Source: DATAPE01 sp034667525
GTDB lineage: Bacteria; Actinomycetota; CADDZG01; WHSQ01
NCBI GenBank assembly: GCA_034667525.1
Contig: JAXDJO010000061.1
Location: 24,102-88,101, forward strand
Length of the DNA: 64,000 nucleotides
Reading direction: 5' to 3'
A model generated the notes under the pieces. That model was not told the origin of the DNA, made no database searches, and saw only the letters and a list, made by a program, of their open reading frames with translations. Shown in pieces: positions 1-8,274 of this stretch (position 1 is its first letter; every line of letters begins with the position of its first letter). Position numbers and translations under genes: made by a program.

Positions 1-560
1 TCGAGAACATGGTCAACCACGGAACCGGTTGGGTCAGGATGGAGTATCTGGTTCCGGCCCGGGGGTTGATCGGATTCCGGACCGAGTTCATGACCGAGAC
101 GCGCGGGACCGGTCTTCTCCATCACGTGTTCGATCGTTACGAACCTTGGCATGGTGAGCTCCGCACCCGTCCCACCGGAAGCCTCGTTGCCGATCGCAGG
201 GGGCCCACGACTTCCTATGCGATCGCCAACCTGCAGGAACGCGGCTCCTTGTTCGTTCCACCTGGTGTCGAGGTCTACGAAGGGATGATCGTCGGCGAGA
301 ACTCCCGATCCGACGATATGGATGTCAATCCCACCAAGGAAAAGAAGCTCACGAACATGAGATCGTCGACCGGCGACGAGTTAGTTCGTCTGATCCCTCA
401 CAAGCAGATGTCGCTCGAGCAGGCGCTCGAGTTCATCCGGGAGGACGAGTGCGTAGAGGTCACCCCTGACGAGATCAGGTTGAGGAAACTGATTCTCTCC
501 GCCGGTGACCGGGTCCGCGCGTCCCGGCGCTCTTCGAAGGCTCAGATCAAAACAGCGTGA
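1..560 (+). CDS. typA: Ribosome-associated GTPase TypA/BipA, C-terminal part (5' truncated by window edge)
   Basis: This is the end of a TypA/BipA translational GTPase, a ribosome-binding factor linked to stress and 50S assembly. The reading frame is open from the first bases, so the GTPase domain lies outside the window. What remains is the elongation-factor-G-like domain V and the TypA-specific C-terminal domain, recognised by ARGLIGFRTEFMTETRGTG and by the family block VNPTKEKKLTNMRSS. The protein ends with a short basic tail. It converges on the helicase gene with one base between the two stops. Family assignment is secure; start and full length cannot be judged here. Confidence 0.95.
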   Translation, partial: ENMVNHGTGWVRMEYLVPARGLIGFRTEFMTETRGTGLLHHVFDRYEPWHGELRTRPTGSLVADRRGPTTSYAIANLQERGSLFVPPGVEVYEGMIVGENSRSDDMDVNPTKEKKLTNMRSSTGDELVRLIPHKQMSLEQALEFIREDECVEVTPDEIRLRKLILSAGDRVRASRRSSKAQIKTA

Positions 561-561
561 G

Positions 562-1749
562 CTAGAACTTGCGCTTGGGCCGCGGCCGCATCATCGAGCG
601 CTTTCCGCGGTGGGAGGAGTACACGATCTGAGGAGCCGCCGTAGTCATGCCTTCCTTCTCGAAATCGTTCTGTAACTCGAGTCGCGCTGCGATCCTGCTC
701 ATTCCCGACTGTTGGTCGGGCATCACCAAGGTGGTTCCCACCCCTGCACGTCCTGCCCTTGCCGTGCGGCCGACGCGATGGACGTAGGCCTTGTCGTCCT
801 CGGGGGGATCGAAATTGATCACGTGGGTGATCTGATCGACGTCCAATCCGCGCGCTGCGACGTCGGTCGCAACCAGTACGTCGGCGGTGCCCGTTGACAG
901 AGCCTTCAAGGCGCGCTGCCGTGCGGCCTGGGTGAGATCGCCGTGCATCGCCAGAGCTCTCACTCCCTTGGACTTGAGCCTCTGCACCAGGCGATCTGCG
1001 CCTCGCTTCGTTCTCACGAACACCAGGGTGGTCCCACGATTCTCCCGGAGTACCTTGACCAGCGTCTCCACTTTGTCGCCGCTGGTTACCGGCAAAAAGC
1101 GGTGCTCTGCCTCTTCGACCGTTTGCTTGGCCGACTCCACCTCATGCAGTGCCGGGCTTCGCGTGTAAGCGCGGGCCAGGTGGCCCACCTGTCCGTCGAG
1201 GGTGGCCGAGAAGAACATCGTCTGGCGATCCTTGCTGACGTCTCGCACGATGCTGTCCACCTGGGGTTGAAACCCCATATCGAGCATCCGGTCGGCTTCG
1301 TCCAGGATCAGGATCTTCACGCCTTTCACCCCCAGCAGCTTTCGGTCCATCAGATCCTGGAGACGGCCGGGGGTGGCCACGACGATGTGGGCCTTCGCCG
1401 CGTCGCGAGCTTGGTCGCGGATGCTCACCCCGCCGTAGACCGAGGCGATCTTCAGCCCCCGCGCCTTGGCCACTCCTTTGATCTCTTCCGTCACCTGCAC
1501 GGCCAACTCGCGCGTGGGTACAAGGACGAGTGCAGCAGGACGGGGGCCCGATGGCGTCAGGCGCTCGACTATCGGCACGCCGAAAGCCAGCGTCTTACCC
1601 GAGCCCGTGCGCGATCGCGCCAGTACATCCCGGCCCGCCAGAGCGTCCGCCATGACCAGAGTCTGGATCTCGAAAGGGGAGTGGATATCGCGCGCCGCGA
1701 GGGCAGCGCATACGGGCGGGGATACGCCCAATTCAGCAAATGAGGACAA
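562..1749 (-). CDS. DEAD-box ATP-dependent RNA helicase (RhlE/CshA-like)
   Basis: A 395-residue cytoplasmic DEAD-box helicase that unwinds RNA duplexes with ATP, likely in ribosome assembly or mRNA turnover. All core motifs are visible: Q motif near residues 25-30, motif I SRTGSGKT (46-53), PTREL (78-82), TPGR (126-129), DEAD (150-153), SAT (181-183), ARGLD and HRVGRTARAG near 325-334. It is a minimal core with only a short basic tail (PRPKRKF) and no RNA-binding extension. The start is TTG, supported by AAAGGAG six bases upstream. Two hairpins lie immediately 5' of that ribosome binding site, suggesting leader-mediated control. The subfamily (RhlE, CshA or DeaD) is not settled. Confidence 0.95.
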   Translation of the reverse strand: MSSFAELGVSPPVCAALAARDIHSPFEIQTLVMADALAGRDVLARSRTGSGKTLAFGVPIVERLTPSGPRPAALVLVPTRELAVQVTEEIKGVAKARGLKIASVYGGVSIRDQARDAAKAHIVVATPGRLQDLMDRKLLGVKGVKILILDEADRMLDMGFQPQVDSIVRDVSKDRQTMFFSATLDGQVGHLARAYTRSPALHEVESAKQTVEEAEHRFLPVTSGDKVETLVKVLRENRGTTLVFVRTKRGADRLVQRLKSKGVRALAMHGDLTQAARQRALKALSTGTADVLVATDVAARGLDVDQITHVINFDPPEDDKAYVHRVGRTARAGRAGVGTTLVMPDQQSGMSRIAARLELQNDFEKEGMTTAAPQIVYSSHRGKRSMMRPRPKRKF

Positions 1750-1761
1750 CGTGTACTCCTT

Positions 1762-1804
1762 TGGATGCGTCGCATCCGGTTAGCGGAGATTTATCAACCG
1801 CTAC
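1762..1804 (-). promoter_or_regulatory. Structured 5' leader of the helicase gene (two inverted repeats)
   Basis: Two inverted repeats sit directly upstream of the helicase ribosome binding site. The inner one is a perfect GGATGCG/CGCATCC palindrome at 1763-1777, touching the AAAGGAG element. The outer one is TAGCGG/CCGCTA at 1781-1786 and 1798-1803. In RNA the inner repeat can form a 5-bp stem with a 5-nt loop. Seen directly; a role in translation control is inference. Confidence 0.4.
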
Positions 1805-1900
1805 GCCACAAGGAGAAACGGAGAGCAATCTCACAGGCAGCTCCATGCTGCCTTCCCCAAAAGCTTATCAGTAACTTGGCGATCGCTCCAGGATTCAGCG

Positions 1901-2389
1901 CTAGAGCGCGGGAGCAGGGGGCTCAAACGCATCTGGCTCGGGCCAGAAATCGCCGGTGACGGCGTCATATATCAGGTGCGAGGGCGCTTTTGCTTCCGTT
2001 CCCGGCGCCGGATTACGACCGAGCATCTCGATGTCGATCATCAAGGTGGGAAAGATCTCATGGATCTTCATCGGTACATCGCCCACATTGTGCAGCTCGT
2101 GGATCGCGCCCTTGGGGACAAACAGGGTGCTGCCCGCGCTCACCTCGAGGCGTTCTTCGTCGAGCACTACCTCGGCGCGGCCCTCGAGCACCACGAGCAT
2201 CTCGTCGGTGCGATGACGGTGCAGGGGTATCCGGTCGCCGACACCCACTTCTTCAACGATCAGGCATAGATCCTCCACCGCCCCCGAAGGTCCGCCCGGG
2301 TCGGTGACGAGACGCCACTTCGACCGGGGACGGTAGTCGTCCGGGTCGGAGATCATCGGTTCCAATTCCCCTGGCCGGGCAATGGCCAT
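1901..2389 (-). CDS. Cupin-domain protein
   Basis: A 162-residue single-domain cupin. The metal-binding cupin motif 1 is visible as IPLHRHRTDEMLVVLEG, with two histidines and a glutamate. Motif 2 follows around FVPKGAIHELHNVGD. The C-terminal third (EIFPTLMIDIEML...) is less typical. Cupins of this size are often metal-dependent dioxygenases, isomerases or sugar-binding regulators, and nothing here identifies a substrate. ATG at 2389 is chosen because AAAGGAGG lies five bases upstream; a GTG one codon earlier is also possible. It stands alone, transcribed away from the GAF-ANTAR gene. Confidence 0.85.
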   Translation of the reverse strand: MAIARPGELEPMISDPDDYRPRSKWRLVTDPGGPSGAVEDLCLIVEEVGVGDRIPLHRHRTDEMLVVLEGRAEVVLDEERLEVSAGSTLFVPKGAIHELHNVGDVPMKIHEIFPTLMIDIEMLGRNPAPGTEAKAPSHLIYDAVTGDFWPEPDAFEPPAPAL

Positions 2390-2573
2390 CACGGCCTCCT
2401 TTCGTGGCGCCTCTTCGGATCCGCCGGGCTCATCACCCTGTCGAATACATCTCGTGGGTCCAAAGGCTACACACCCTTCCGGATTTCGCCCATTTCGCCC
2501 GATGCCGCGCGTTGCCTGGGTCGCGGGGATGATGCCCCAACCTCACAACTCAGAAGGGGTATACGCTGATGAA

Positions 2574-2586
2574 GCCCTATAAGGGC
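2574..2586. promoter_or_regulatory. GCCCTATAAGGGC palindrome before the GAF-ANTAR gene
   Basis: A perfect 5-bp inverted repeat around ATA lies six bases upstream of the ATG at 2592 and overlaps the likely AAGGG ribosome binding site. It could be an operator or a small RNA hairpin occluding the start. No protein partner can be named. Confidence 0.3.
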
Positions 2587-2591
2587 ACCGC

Positions 2592-3371
2592 ATGCGACAG
2601 GGTATAGCCCGCGCTCTCTCTGATGACGGTGCTGAGAGAGGACTCCACGTCGTGGCCGAGACCGAGCAGAGCGACATCAATGCCCATTTAGCCGCGCTTC
2701 ATAGCGCGCTGTTGGCCGAAGAAACATTGCAGTCGGCACTGGATCGCGTGGCGGCCGTTTCGGTCCGAACGCTTCCCGGATGCGACGGCGCCGGAGTCAC
2801 TTTGCTGGAGCACGAAAAGGTGACGACAGCGAGCGCGACGGACAAGCAGGTCGAGGATGTTGATTTCGAGCAGTATCGAACGGGCGAGGGACCTTGCCTT
2901 GAGGCCATCCGTCAAGGCACCTCCTTCATCGTTGAATCCATGGTCGAGGACGAGAGATGGCCTGCGTTCGGTCCTCGGGCCGCGGGCAAAGGCATCCTGA
3001 GCTCTCTGTCGCTTCCCCTGAGGGTCAAGGACCGCACACTCGGCGCTCTGAACCTCTACTCGCGCAAGCAGTTGGGATTCGACTCGCAGGATGAGAAGAC
3101 CGCCACTCTGTTCGCCGCGGAGGCATCCGTGGCGCTCGCGAACGCCCACGCCTTCGATCAAGTGCGCGCGGTCGCGGCGCAGCTCGAAGAGGGTCTGAAG
3201 TCGAGCCGAGTTATCGGACTTGCTATGGGGATCCTGGTCGAGAGGGAGCACTGCAGCGAAGATGAAGCCTTCGACATGTTGCGGGTCATCTCCCAGAACG
3301 CAAACGTAAAGCTGCGCGACGTTGCCCACCAGATCGTCGACGCGACGCAGGGCCAGAGCCACCCCCAGTAG
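2592..3371 (+). CDS. GAF and ANTAR domain-containing transcription antitermination regulator
   Basis: A 259-residue cytoplasmic regulator with an N-terminal GAF sensor domain (about residues 45-190) and a C-terminal ANTAR domain (about 200-255). The ANTAR part has the family hallmark RVIGLAMGILVEREHCSEDEA followed by a three-helix segment. ANTAR proteins bind paired RNA hairpins and prevent termination; many actinobacteria encode several GAF-ANTAR fusions. The GAF ligand is unknown. The annotated ATG gives a roughly 25-residue non-conserved leader, so a downstream start is possible. No histidine kinase partner is adjacent, so the GAF domain may sense its signal directly. Confidence 0.92.
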   Translation: MRQGIARALSDDGAERGLHVVAETEQSDINAHLAALHSALLAEETLQSALDRVAAVSVRTLPGCDGAGVTLLEHEKVTTASATDKQVEDVDFEQYRTGEGPCLEAIRQGTSFIVESMVEDERWPAFGPRAAGKGILSSLSLPLRVKDRTLGALNLYSRKQLGFDSQDEKTATLFAAEASVALANAHAFDQVRAVAAQLEEGLKSSRVIGLAMGILVEREHCSEDEAFDMLRVISQNANVKLRDVAHQIVDATQGQSHPQ

Positions 3372-3449
3372 CACGCGCCGGATCACCGCCATAGTCGGGG
3401 CCCGTTGGACTGGAAGCAGACCGTCATCACGGTCGGCTAGTTTGAGAGC

Positions 3450-4583
3450 GTGAGCGGGGAGCGATCGGGGGTGCCACGCACCGTCAAGCGGACATTGATG
3501 CTGCTTGTCATCTTTCTGGTGGTCGAATACCTGATCCTTCCCCAGATCGCCGGCGTGCGGAAGTCTCTTTCCCTGCTCTCGGAGGTCAACCTCTCTTTGG
3601 TTCTTCTGGGCGTTCTGCTCGAGGGTGGCGCGCTGACCGCCTACGCACAGCTCACGCGCGCGGTGATCCCGCGGGGCCAAGGTCCTTCGTTCTTCACGCT
3701 GCTCCGCATCGACCTCACCACTCTGTCTGTCAGCCACATCCTGCCGGGGGGTGCTGCTGCCGGGAGCGGTCTCGGCTACCGCCTGATGACAGAGGCCGGT
3801 ATCTCCGGCCCGGACGCAGCCTTTGCGCTCGGGACCCAATCGATCGGCTCGGCCGTGGTGCTCAACGTCCTGCTGTGGTTGGGCCTGGTGATCTCCATAC
3901 CGCTACGCGGGTTCAACCCGATCTACCTGACGGCCGCGGTGGTTGGCGTCATCGTTATCGGCGCATTCTCGGGACTTGTATTGCTGCTAACGCGCGGGGA
4001 AGCGCGGGCCGCGGTGATCCTCCGCGCGATCGCCAGGAAGATGCCATTCCTGGACGAAGCCACCGTCGATGGCGTTGTGCACCGGCTGGCGCAGCGCGTG
4101 GACGCGCTACTGTCGGATCGTGCTCTTGTTCGACGAGCAATCTTGTGGGCGACTGCGAACTGGTTGCTCGATGCGGCGTCATTATGGGTGTTCCTGGCCG
4201 CTTTCGGTTACCGGGTCGGCGTCGATGGGTTGATCGTTTCCTACGGCCTCGCCAACGTGCTCGCGGCGATCCCTATCACGCCCGGTGGATTGGGGGTCGT
4301 CGAAGCCGTTCTCACGTCGAGCTTGGTGGGATTCGGATCCCCGCGCGGCGTCGCGATCCTGGGAGTCATCGGATACCGGTTGGTGAATTTCTGGTTGCCG
4401 ATCCCGCTAGGGGGCCTGGCGTCGATCTCCTTGCGGGTTGATTCGGGAGCTCCAACGAAAGCTAAGGAAGAGTTGCGCCGACTTGCGGAGGAGGGATCCG
4501 AGGAAGCCGAAGATCCTCGCACCTGGGCCGCCAGGCACGGCATCAAGGTGGGCCAGACCAGCCGCGGTGCTGCGGAGAGCTAG
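3450..4583 (+). CDS. YbhN/UPF0104-family integral membrane protein (LPG synthase transmembrane-like)
   Basis: A 377-residue polytopic membrane protein of the UPF0104/YbhN family, related to the flippase domain of lysylphosphatidylglycerol synthases. About eight hydrophobic segments are visible, starting with LMLLVIFLVVEYLIL near residue 15. Family features include SVSHILPGGAAAGSGLGYRL and, near the C-terminus, AAIPITPGGLGVVEAVL. The C-terminal 50 residues are charged and cytoplasmic. There is no aminoacyl-transferase domain, so it is not itself an LPG synthase; lipid or polyprenyl-lipid transport is the usual inference. Start is GTG. It converges on yjbQ with three bases between stops. Confidence 0.85.
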   Translation: MSGERSGVPRTVKRTLMLLVIFLVVEYLILPQIAGVRKSLSLLSEVNLSLVLLGVLLEGGALTAYAQLTRAVIPRGQGPSFFTLLRIDLTTLSVSHILPGGAAAGSGLGYRLMTEAGISGPDAAFALGTQSIGSAVVLNVLLWLGLVISIPLRGFNPIYLTAAVVGVIVIGAFSGLVLLLTRGEARAAVILRAIARKMPFLDEATVDGVVHRLAQRVDALLSDRALVRRAILWATANWLLDAASLWVFLAAFGYRVGVDGLIVSYGLANVLAAIPITPGGLGVVEAVLTSSLVGFGSPRGVAILGVIGYRLVNFWLPIPLGGLASISLRVDSGAPTKAKEELRRLAEEGSEEAEDPRTWAARHGIKVGQTSRGAAES

Positions 4584-4586
4584 GCG

Positions 4587-5036
4587 TCAGTCGCCGATGA
4601 TGGAAAACACGATCTTGCGCTCGCGCGGGTGATCCAGCTCTAGGAGGAAGAGTCGCTGCCAGCGGCCGAGGATCGGTTCTCCCGCTTCGACCGGGATCAC
4701 GTGTGATGCCCCTCCCACGATCATCTGGATGACGTGAGCCTGGCCGTTCTTGGGCTCGTCCACATCTTGCAGGTTCTGGGTCCGTCGCCCGAGGTCGTCG
4801 TGTGCGTAATAAACGTCTCCGGGCACCAGGGACTCGATCCGATTACAAAGGTCTTCGAGCACCCCGTCTTCCCACTCGTTGATGATCAGCGCGCAGGTCG
4901 TGTGGCTGCAGTAAGCGATGGAGATGCCGCGCGTGATCCCCGAGTCCTTAATCGCGCGCCGAAGCTCATCGGTCACATCGACGAATCCCAGCCGACGGTC
5001 GCAGCGGACCTCGATCGACAGGTTCTCCAGTTTCAT
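4587..5036 (-). CDS. YjbQ/UPF0047-family protein (secondary thiamine-phosphate synthase type)
   Basis: A 149-residue protein of the YjbQ family. The family signature is clear: GISIAYCSHTTCALIINEW near the middle, then an active-site-like histidine region (QMIVGGASHVIPVEAGEP) and a terminal REBKIVF-like strand (RERKIVFSIIGD). E. coli YjbQ has weak thiamine phosphate synthase activity, but the physiological role is uncertain. ATG at 5036 is preferred because the conserved N-terminus MKLENLSIEV begins there with GAGGT upstream; the frame stays open further 5'. It starts seven bases after the polyprenyl synthase stop, so the two are probably co-transcribed. Confidence 0.88.
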   Translation of the reverse strand: MKLENLSIEVRCDRRLGFVDVTDELRRAIKDSGITRGISIAYCSHTTCALIINEWEDGVLEDLCNRIESLVPGDVYYAHDDLGRRTQNLQDVDEPKNGQAHVIQMIVGGASHVIPVEAGEPILGRWQRLFLLELDHPRERKIVFSIIGD

Positions 5037-5043
5037 CGGGACC

Positions 5044-6069
5044 TCATGGTACGAGCTTGATGTCGTGCGCGATCTCAGGCTTTGCGATGTCCACCTGCGC
5101 AAGTACGCCGTCGAGGATCGTCCTCAGAACCTCTCTGTACTCCTCTGCGGGCAGGCCGGCGAGAGCTTCTCTCCCGCGCGCCGTGTAGGAAGCGGCCATG
5201 GAGTACGCATCGTCGATGGCTCCGGTCGACCACAATGCCGGCAGCAGATCATCCAGATCGAACTCGGCGCGAGCCAGCTTGGCCTTGAACTCGGCATCGC
5301 GTTCGCACGCCAGCAGTACGGGGGCGGTGAAGACACCGGCGCGGATGTCGGTTCCCGGGATCTTTCCTGTAACCGCCGGATCTCCTACCAGATCGAGGAG
5401 ATCGTCCACGATCTGAAAAGCGAGCCCAAGGCTCTCTCCGTAAGTGGCCAGCAGCTCGCGATGCTCGGCGTCGGCAGCGGAGGTCGCCGCTCCAAGAACG
5501 CACGCGCTGCGGAACAACGCGGCCGTCTTCATCGATATGACGTCGATGTAGTCGTCGACGCGCCGCTCGGTATCCCCAACGGCTGTCGTTTCCACGATCT
5601 GTCCTTCGCAGACCTCAGCGATGGCGTTCGCGAGGATCAAGGGAACCTCGCCGCCCGCTGCCGCACCCAATGAAGAGCCGCACGCGAAGAGATAGTCGCC
5701 CGCGAGCACCGCGATGTCCGTACCCCACTTTGAGTGGGTAGTGGCGACTCCTCGTCTGGTTGCGGTTCCGTCGATCACATCGTCGTGGTACAGGGTCGCA
5801 AGGTGTACCAGCTCGATGGCCGCGGCCGCAAGGTCGCTTCCCAGCCGGCCGGCTTCTCCCGCATGGGAGGTAATCATCACCAGCGCCGGCCGGAGCCTCT
5901 TGCCACCAGCCTTCATCAGGTAGAGGGAGGCCTCGCTGACAAGCGTGTGCCGCGACCCACCGGCCGCTCGGGTCATGACTTCTTCGACCCGCAGCATGTC
6001 CTCGACCAACCAGTTCTCTCCGGCTGCGTCCCCGAGAGCTTCCTGGCCCACCGACGCCGCTCTAACCAC
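5044..6069 (-). CDS. Polyprenyl diphosphate synthase (trans-isoprenyl diphosphate synthase)
   Basis: A 341-residue enzyme that condenses isopentenyl diphosphate with allylic diphosphates to make long-chain prenyl chains, probably for menaquinone. Both aspartate-rich Mg-binding motifs are present: YHDDVID near residues 94-100 and FQIVDDLLD near 230. The substrate-binding GGKRLRPALV lies near residue 55. Residues before the first DDxxD match medium/long-chain synthases such as HepT/IspB/GrcC rather than short-chain FPP synthases, but chain length cannot be fixed from sequence alone. Start is GTG at 6069; an internal ATG at residue 25 is an alternative. It is followed directly by yjbQ. Confidence 0.9.
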   Translation of the reverse strand: MVRAASVGQEALGDAAGENWLVEDMLRVEEVMTRAAGGSRHTLVSEASLYLMKAGGKRLRPALVMITSHAGEAGRLGSDLAAAAIELVHLATLYHDDVIDGTATRRGVATTHSKWGTDIAVLAGDYLFACGSSLGAAAGGEVPLILANAIAEVCEGQIVETTAVGDTERRVDDYIDVISMKTAALFRSACVLGAATSAADAEHRELLATYGESLGLAFQIVDDLLDLVGDPAVTGKIPGTDIRAGVFTAPVLLACERDAEFKAKLARAEFDLDDLLPALWSTGAIDDAYSMAASYTARGREALAGLPAEEYREVLRTILDGVLAQVDIAKPEIAHDIKLVP

Positions 6070-6213
6070 CGGATGCCCCGATCGGGATGACGCCGTGGCC
6101 CGGCCGGGGCGCGCTTCGCGGCAGCCGCGGCTGGGAACCGCACGCCCGGGGGGTGATTGGGGTCTGGCTAAGGCTGAAGGTCACTTGCACGGCACTCTAT
6201 CGGCCAGGGCTTT

Positions 6214-7107
6214 CTAGATGGGCCCTATCGCACGCAGCCGCTGGCGCGGAGCCCGTCGTGGTGGGCTGATGCCTGACAGCTCGATCAGCCTGACCGCCCG
6301 GGCCCGCTGGCCCCGGTAAGGCTCCAGTAGCTCCATCATCCGTTTGTCGTCCGCTCGAGGCTCCGCCGCCAAGGCCCAGGACACGATGTGGGGGAGGTGG
6401 TAATCCCCGAGCCTGACAGCATCGGTATCGCCCAATGCCACCCGTGCGACCTCGGCGGCGGTCCACGGTCCTATCCCCGGCATGGAGGACAGCTTTCGCT
6501 GGGCCTCCCGGGAAGACTCGGCCGCAAGCCGTTCCAGCGCGTTTGTTCTGCCGCACGCACCCCGGATCGTCTCGGCTCGCCGTCGCTCGATCCCGAAACG
6601 GTGCCAGTCCTGGTACGGCATCCTCGCCAGGGTGCACGCAGCCGGTGGAAGCCTGAGCCCTGGTGGTCCCGGAGCGGGCTCGCCCCAGGCCAGGACCAGA
6701 GCCCGGTAAGAGCGGAGCGCTTCGACCGTTGTCACCTTCTGTTCGAGGATGATCGGAACGAGGATCTCGCAGACGGTCGGGCAACGGCACTGCCGCATCC
6801 CCGCGCTCCTGCGGTGCATCTCTCGAACGATCCGATGACGCGGGCGAAAGGTTTCAGGTCGATCGGTCGCGCCCACCAAATCTGGGAGCGCACCGATTAT
6901 CCAACCCGCTCCCGGCCCCCAGGCTTCAGCCTCGACCATGCTTCCCTTGCTCTGCACCCGCAACTGTGTCGCGCCTTCCGGGGTGCGCATCGCCCGACTC
7001 ACCGTACCGCCGTCGATGCGCATTGTTGGATCGCCCCGCCCTCGCATAAGCGGAGCAAGCGTTGCGGGTAGATCGATCGGGCCGTCCACCTCAAGCAAGC
7101 ACCACAC
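6214..7107 (-). CDS. DNA-3-methyladenine glycosylase 2 / AlkA-type HhH-GPD glycosylase
   Basis: A 297-residue DNA base-excision repair glycosylase of the HhH-GPD superfamily. The helix-hairpin-helix is MPGIGPWTAAEVA near residues 209-221, followed by LGDYHLP, whose aspartate near 235 corresponds to the catalytic Asp. The N-terminal 110 residues are an AlkA-like domain. A QCRCP stretch near 106-110 supplies two cysteines but not the four-cysteine Fe-S loop of Nth/MutY. Start is GTG. The substrate is inferred to be alkylated purines. It is transcribed divergently from the desaturase. Confidence 0.85.
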   Translation of the reverse strand: MWCLLEVDGPIDLPATLAPLMRGRGDPTMRIDGGTVSRAMRTPEGATQLRVQSKGSMVEAEAWGPGAGWIIGALPDLVGATDRPETFRPRHRIVREMHRRSAGMRQCRCPTVCEILVPIILEQKVTTVEALRSYRALVLAWGEPAPGPPGLRLPPAACTLARMPYQDWHRFGIERRRAETIRGACGRTNALERLAAESSREAQRKLSSMPGIGPWTAAEVARVALGDTDAVRLGDYHLPHIVSWALAAEPRADDKRMMELLEPYRGQRARAVRLIELSGISPPRRAPRQRLRAIGPI

Positions 7108-7267
7108 GTGGAGAGATTAGGAGACTCGAACAAGACTGGTGCGTTTTTCTGAAAAGTGGGTACTGTGGGGTCATCGGTTCAGTCGGCAGCCGTGTTCAGG
7201 AGCCTCGGCCTGATCGCTGACCGATGGCATCAATCCTCCATCCGCTCCTGCGATTTCTCGAAAAGTT

Positions 7268-7281
7268 AAGGAGCAGATGTG
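7268..7281 (+). promoter_or_regulatory. Ribosome binding site with an ATG-TGA start-stop overlapping the desaturase GTG
   Basis: AAGGAG at 7268-7273 is followed by ATGTGA at 7277-7282. The ATG there is immediately followed by a stop, while the overlapping GTG at 7279 opens the desaturase frame. A minimal start-stop ORF at the initiation site is unusual and could tune initiation. Confidence 0.45.
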
Positions 7282-8256
7282 AGCACTTACGTCGATACCA
7301 AAAGACACGCGCCCGGTGTCATCCCCGGAGTAAAGATCCTCAGCGGGAAAGCGTTGAAGTTCCAAAAGGGCGCCGTCCTTGTGATCACGGTCGCTCCCTT
7401 CTTGGGGCTTCTGTTTGCCGTGTGGTCGCTCTGGGGGTGGGGGCTGAGTGGCATCGACGCGGGCATCTTCCTAGCCACCTACATCTTCAGTGGGCTAGGG
7501 GTCACCGTAGGTTTCCATCGTTTGCTGACACACCGCAGTTTCGAGACCAAACCATGGCTGCGAGCAGTGCTCGCCATCGCCGGGTCGCTGGCGATCGAGG
7601 GATCGGTCACCAGTTGGGTCGCCGCTCACCGCCGTCACCATGCATTCTCCGACCGGGAGGGCGATCCTCATTCACCACACCTCGTCGAGGAGGATGGTTT
7701 CCGGGGGGTCGTCAAAGGCCTGTGGCACGCGCAGGTGGGGTGGCTGTTCACGGCCGACGAAACATCGATCGAACGTTGGGCTCCAGACATGCTGCGCGAC
7801 CCGGTCATGGTTCGCATCAATCGCCTCTTTCCGGTCTGGGTCGTTCTGTCGTTGTTCGTTCTCCCCGCGGGGCTGGGGCTTGCTCTCACGCATTCATGGC
7901 ACGGTGTTCTTACCGCGTTCCTCTGGGGGGGCCTGGCGAGAGTGTTCTTCCTCCATCACGTAACGTGGAGCGTCAACTCGATCTGTCATTTCTACGGCAA
8001 GAAGGATTTCTCAACGACCGATGAGAGCACCAACAATTGGGCCTTGTCGTTGGTTTCTTTCGGCGAGTCCTGGCACAACAATCATCACGCTTTCCCGACG
8101 TCCGCGGTGCATGGACTCAAGCGCTGGCAGCTCGACGCAAGCGCAGCGGTGATCGTTCTGCTCGAAAAATCGCGGCTGGCTTGGGGAGTCAAGCGCCCCA
8201 GCTCCAAGCAACTGATCTCGAAAGCAGCCACAGACTTCCAAGTAGGAGCGCAATAA
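7279..8256 (+). CDS. Membrane acyl-CoA/fatty-acid delta-9-type desaturase
   Basis: A 325-residue integral membrane di-iron desaturase that introduces a cis double bond into acyl chains. The three histidine boxes are present: HRLLTH (80-85), HRRHH (117-121) and HNNHH near residue 263. Hydrophobic segments flank the boxes in the stearoyl-CoA desaturase pattern. No fused cytochrome b5 or ferredoxin domain is visible, so an external electron donor is needed. Start is GTG at 7279 with AAGGAG upstream. Monocistronic in appearance and probably involved in membrane fluidity control; position specificity (delta-9) is by family analogy. Confidence 0.93.
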   Translation: MSTYVDTKRHAPGVIPGVKILSGKALKFQKGAVLVITVAPFLGLLFAVWSLWGWGLSGIDAGIFLATYIFSGLGVTVGFHRLLTHRSFETKPWLRAVLAIAGSLAIEGSVTSWVAAHRRHHAFSDREGDPHSPHLVEEDGFRGVVKGLWHAQVGWLFTADETSIERWAPDMLRDPVMVRINRLFPVWVVLSLFVLPAGLGLALTHSWHGVLTAFLWGGLARVFFLHHVTWSVNSICHFYGKKDFSTTDESTNNWALSLVSFGESWHNNHHAFPTSAVHGLKRWQLDASAAVIVLLEKSRLAWGVKRPSSKQLISKAATDFQVGAQ

Positions 8257-8274
8257 GCTTCTGATCTTCTGTTG

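Noticed and set aside
943..1743. 266-residue open frame antisense to the helicase gene
   Set aside because: Shadow of GC-rich coding DNA; no recognisable domain, while the opposite strand carries every DEAD-box motif.
2688..3839. 383-residue minus-strand frame across the GAF-ANTAR and YbhN genes
   Set aside because: Spans two well-supported genes on the other strand and their gap; composition is charged and repetitive with no motif.
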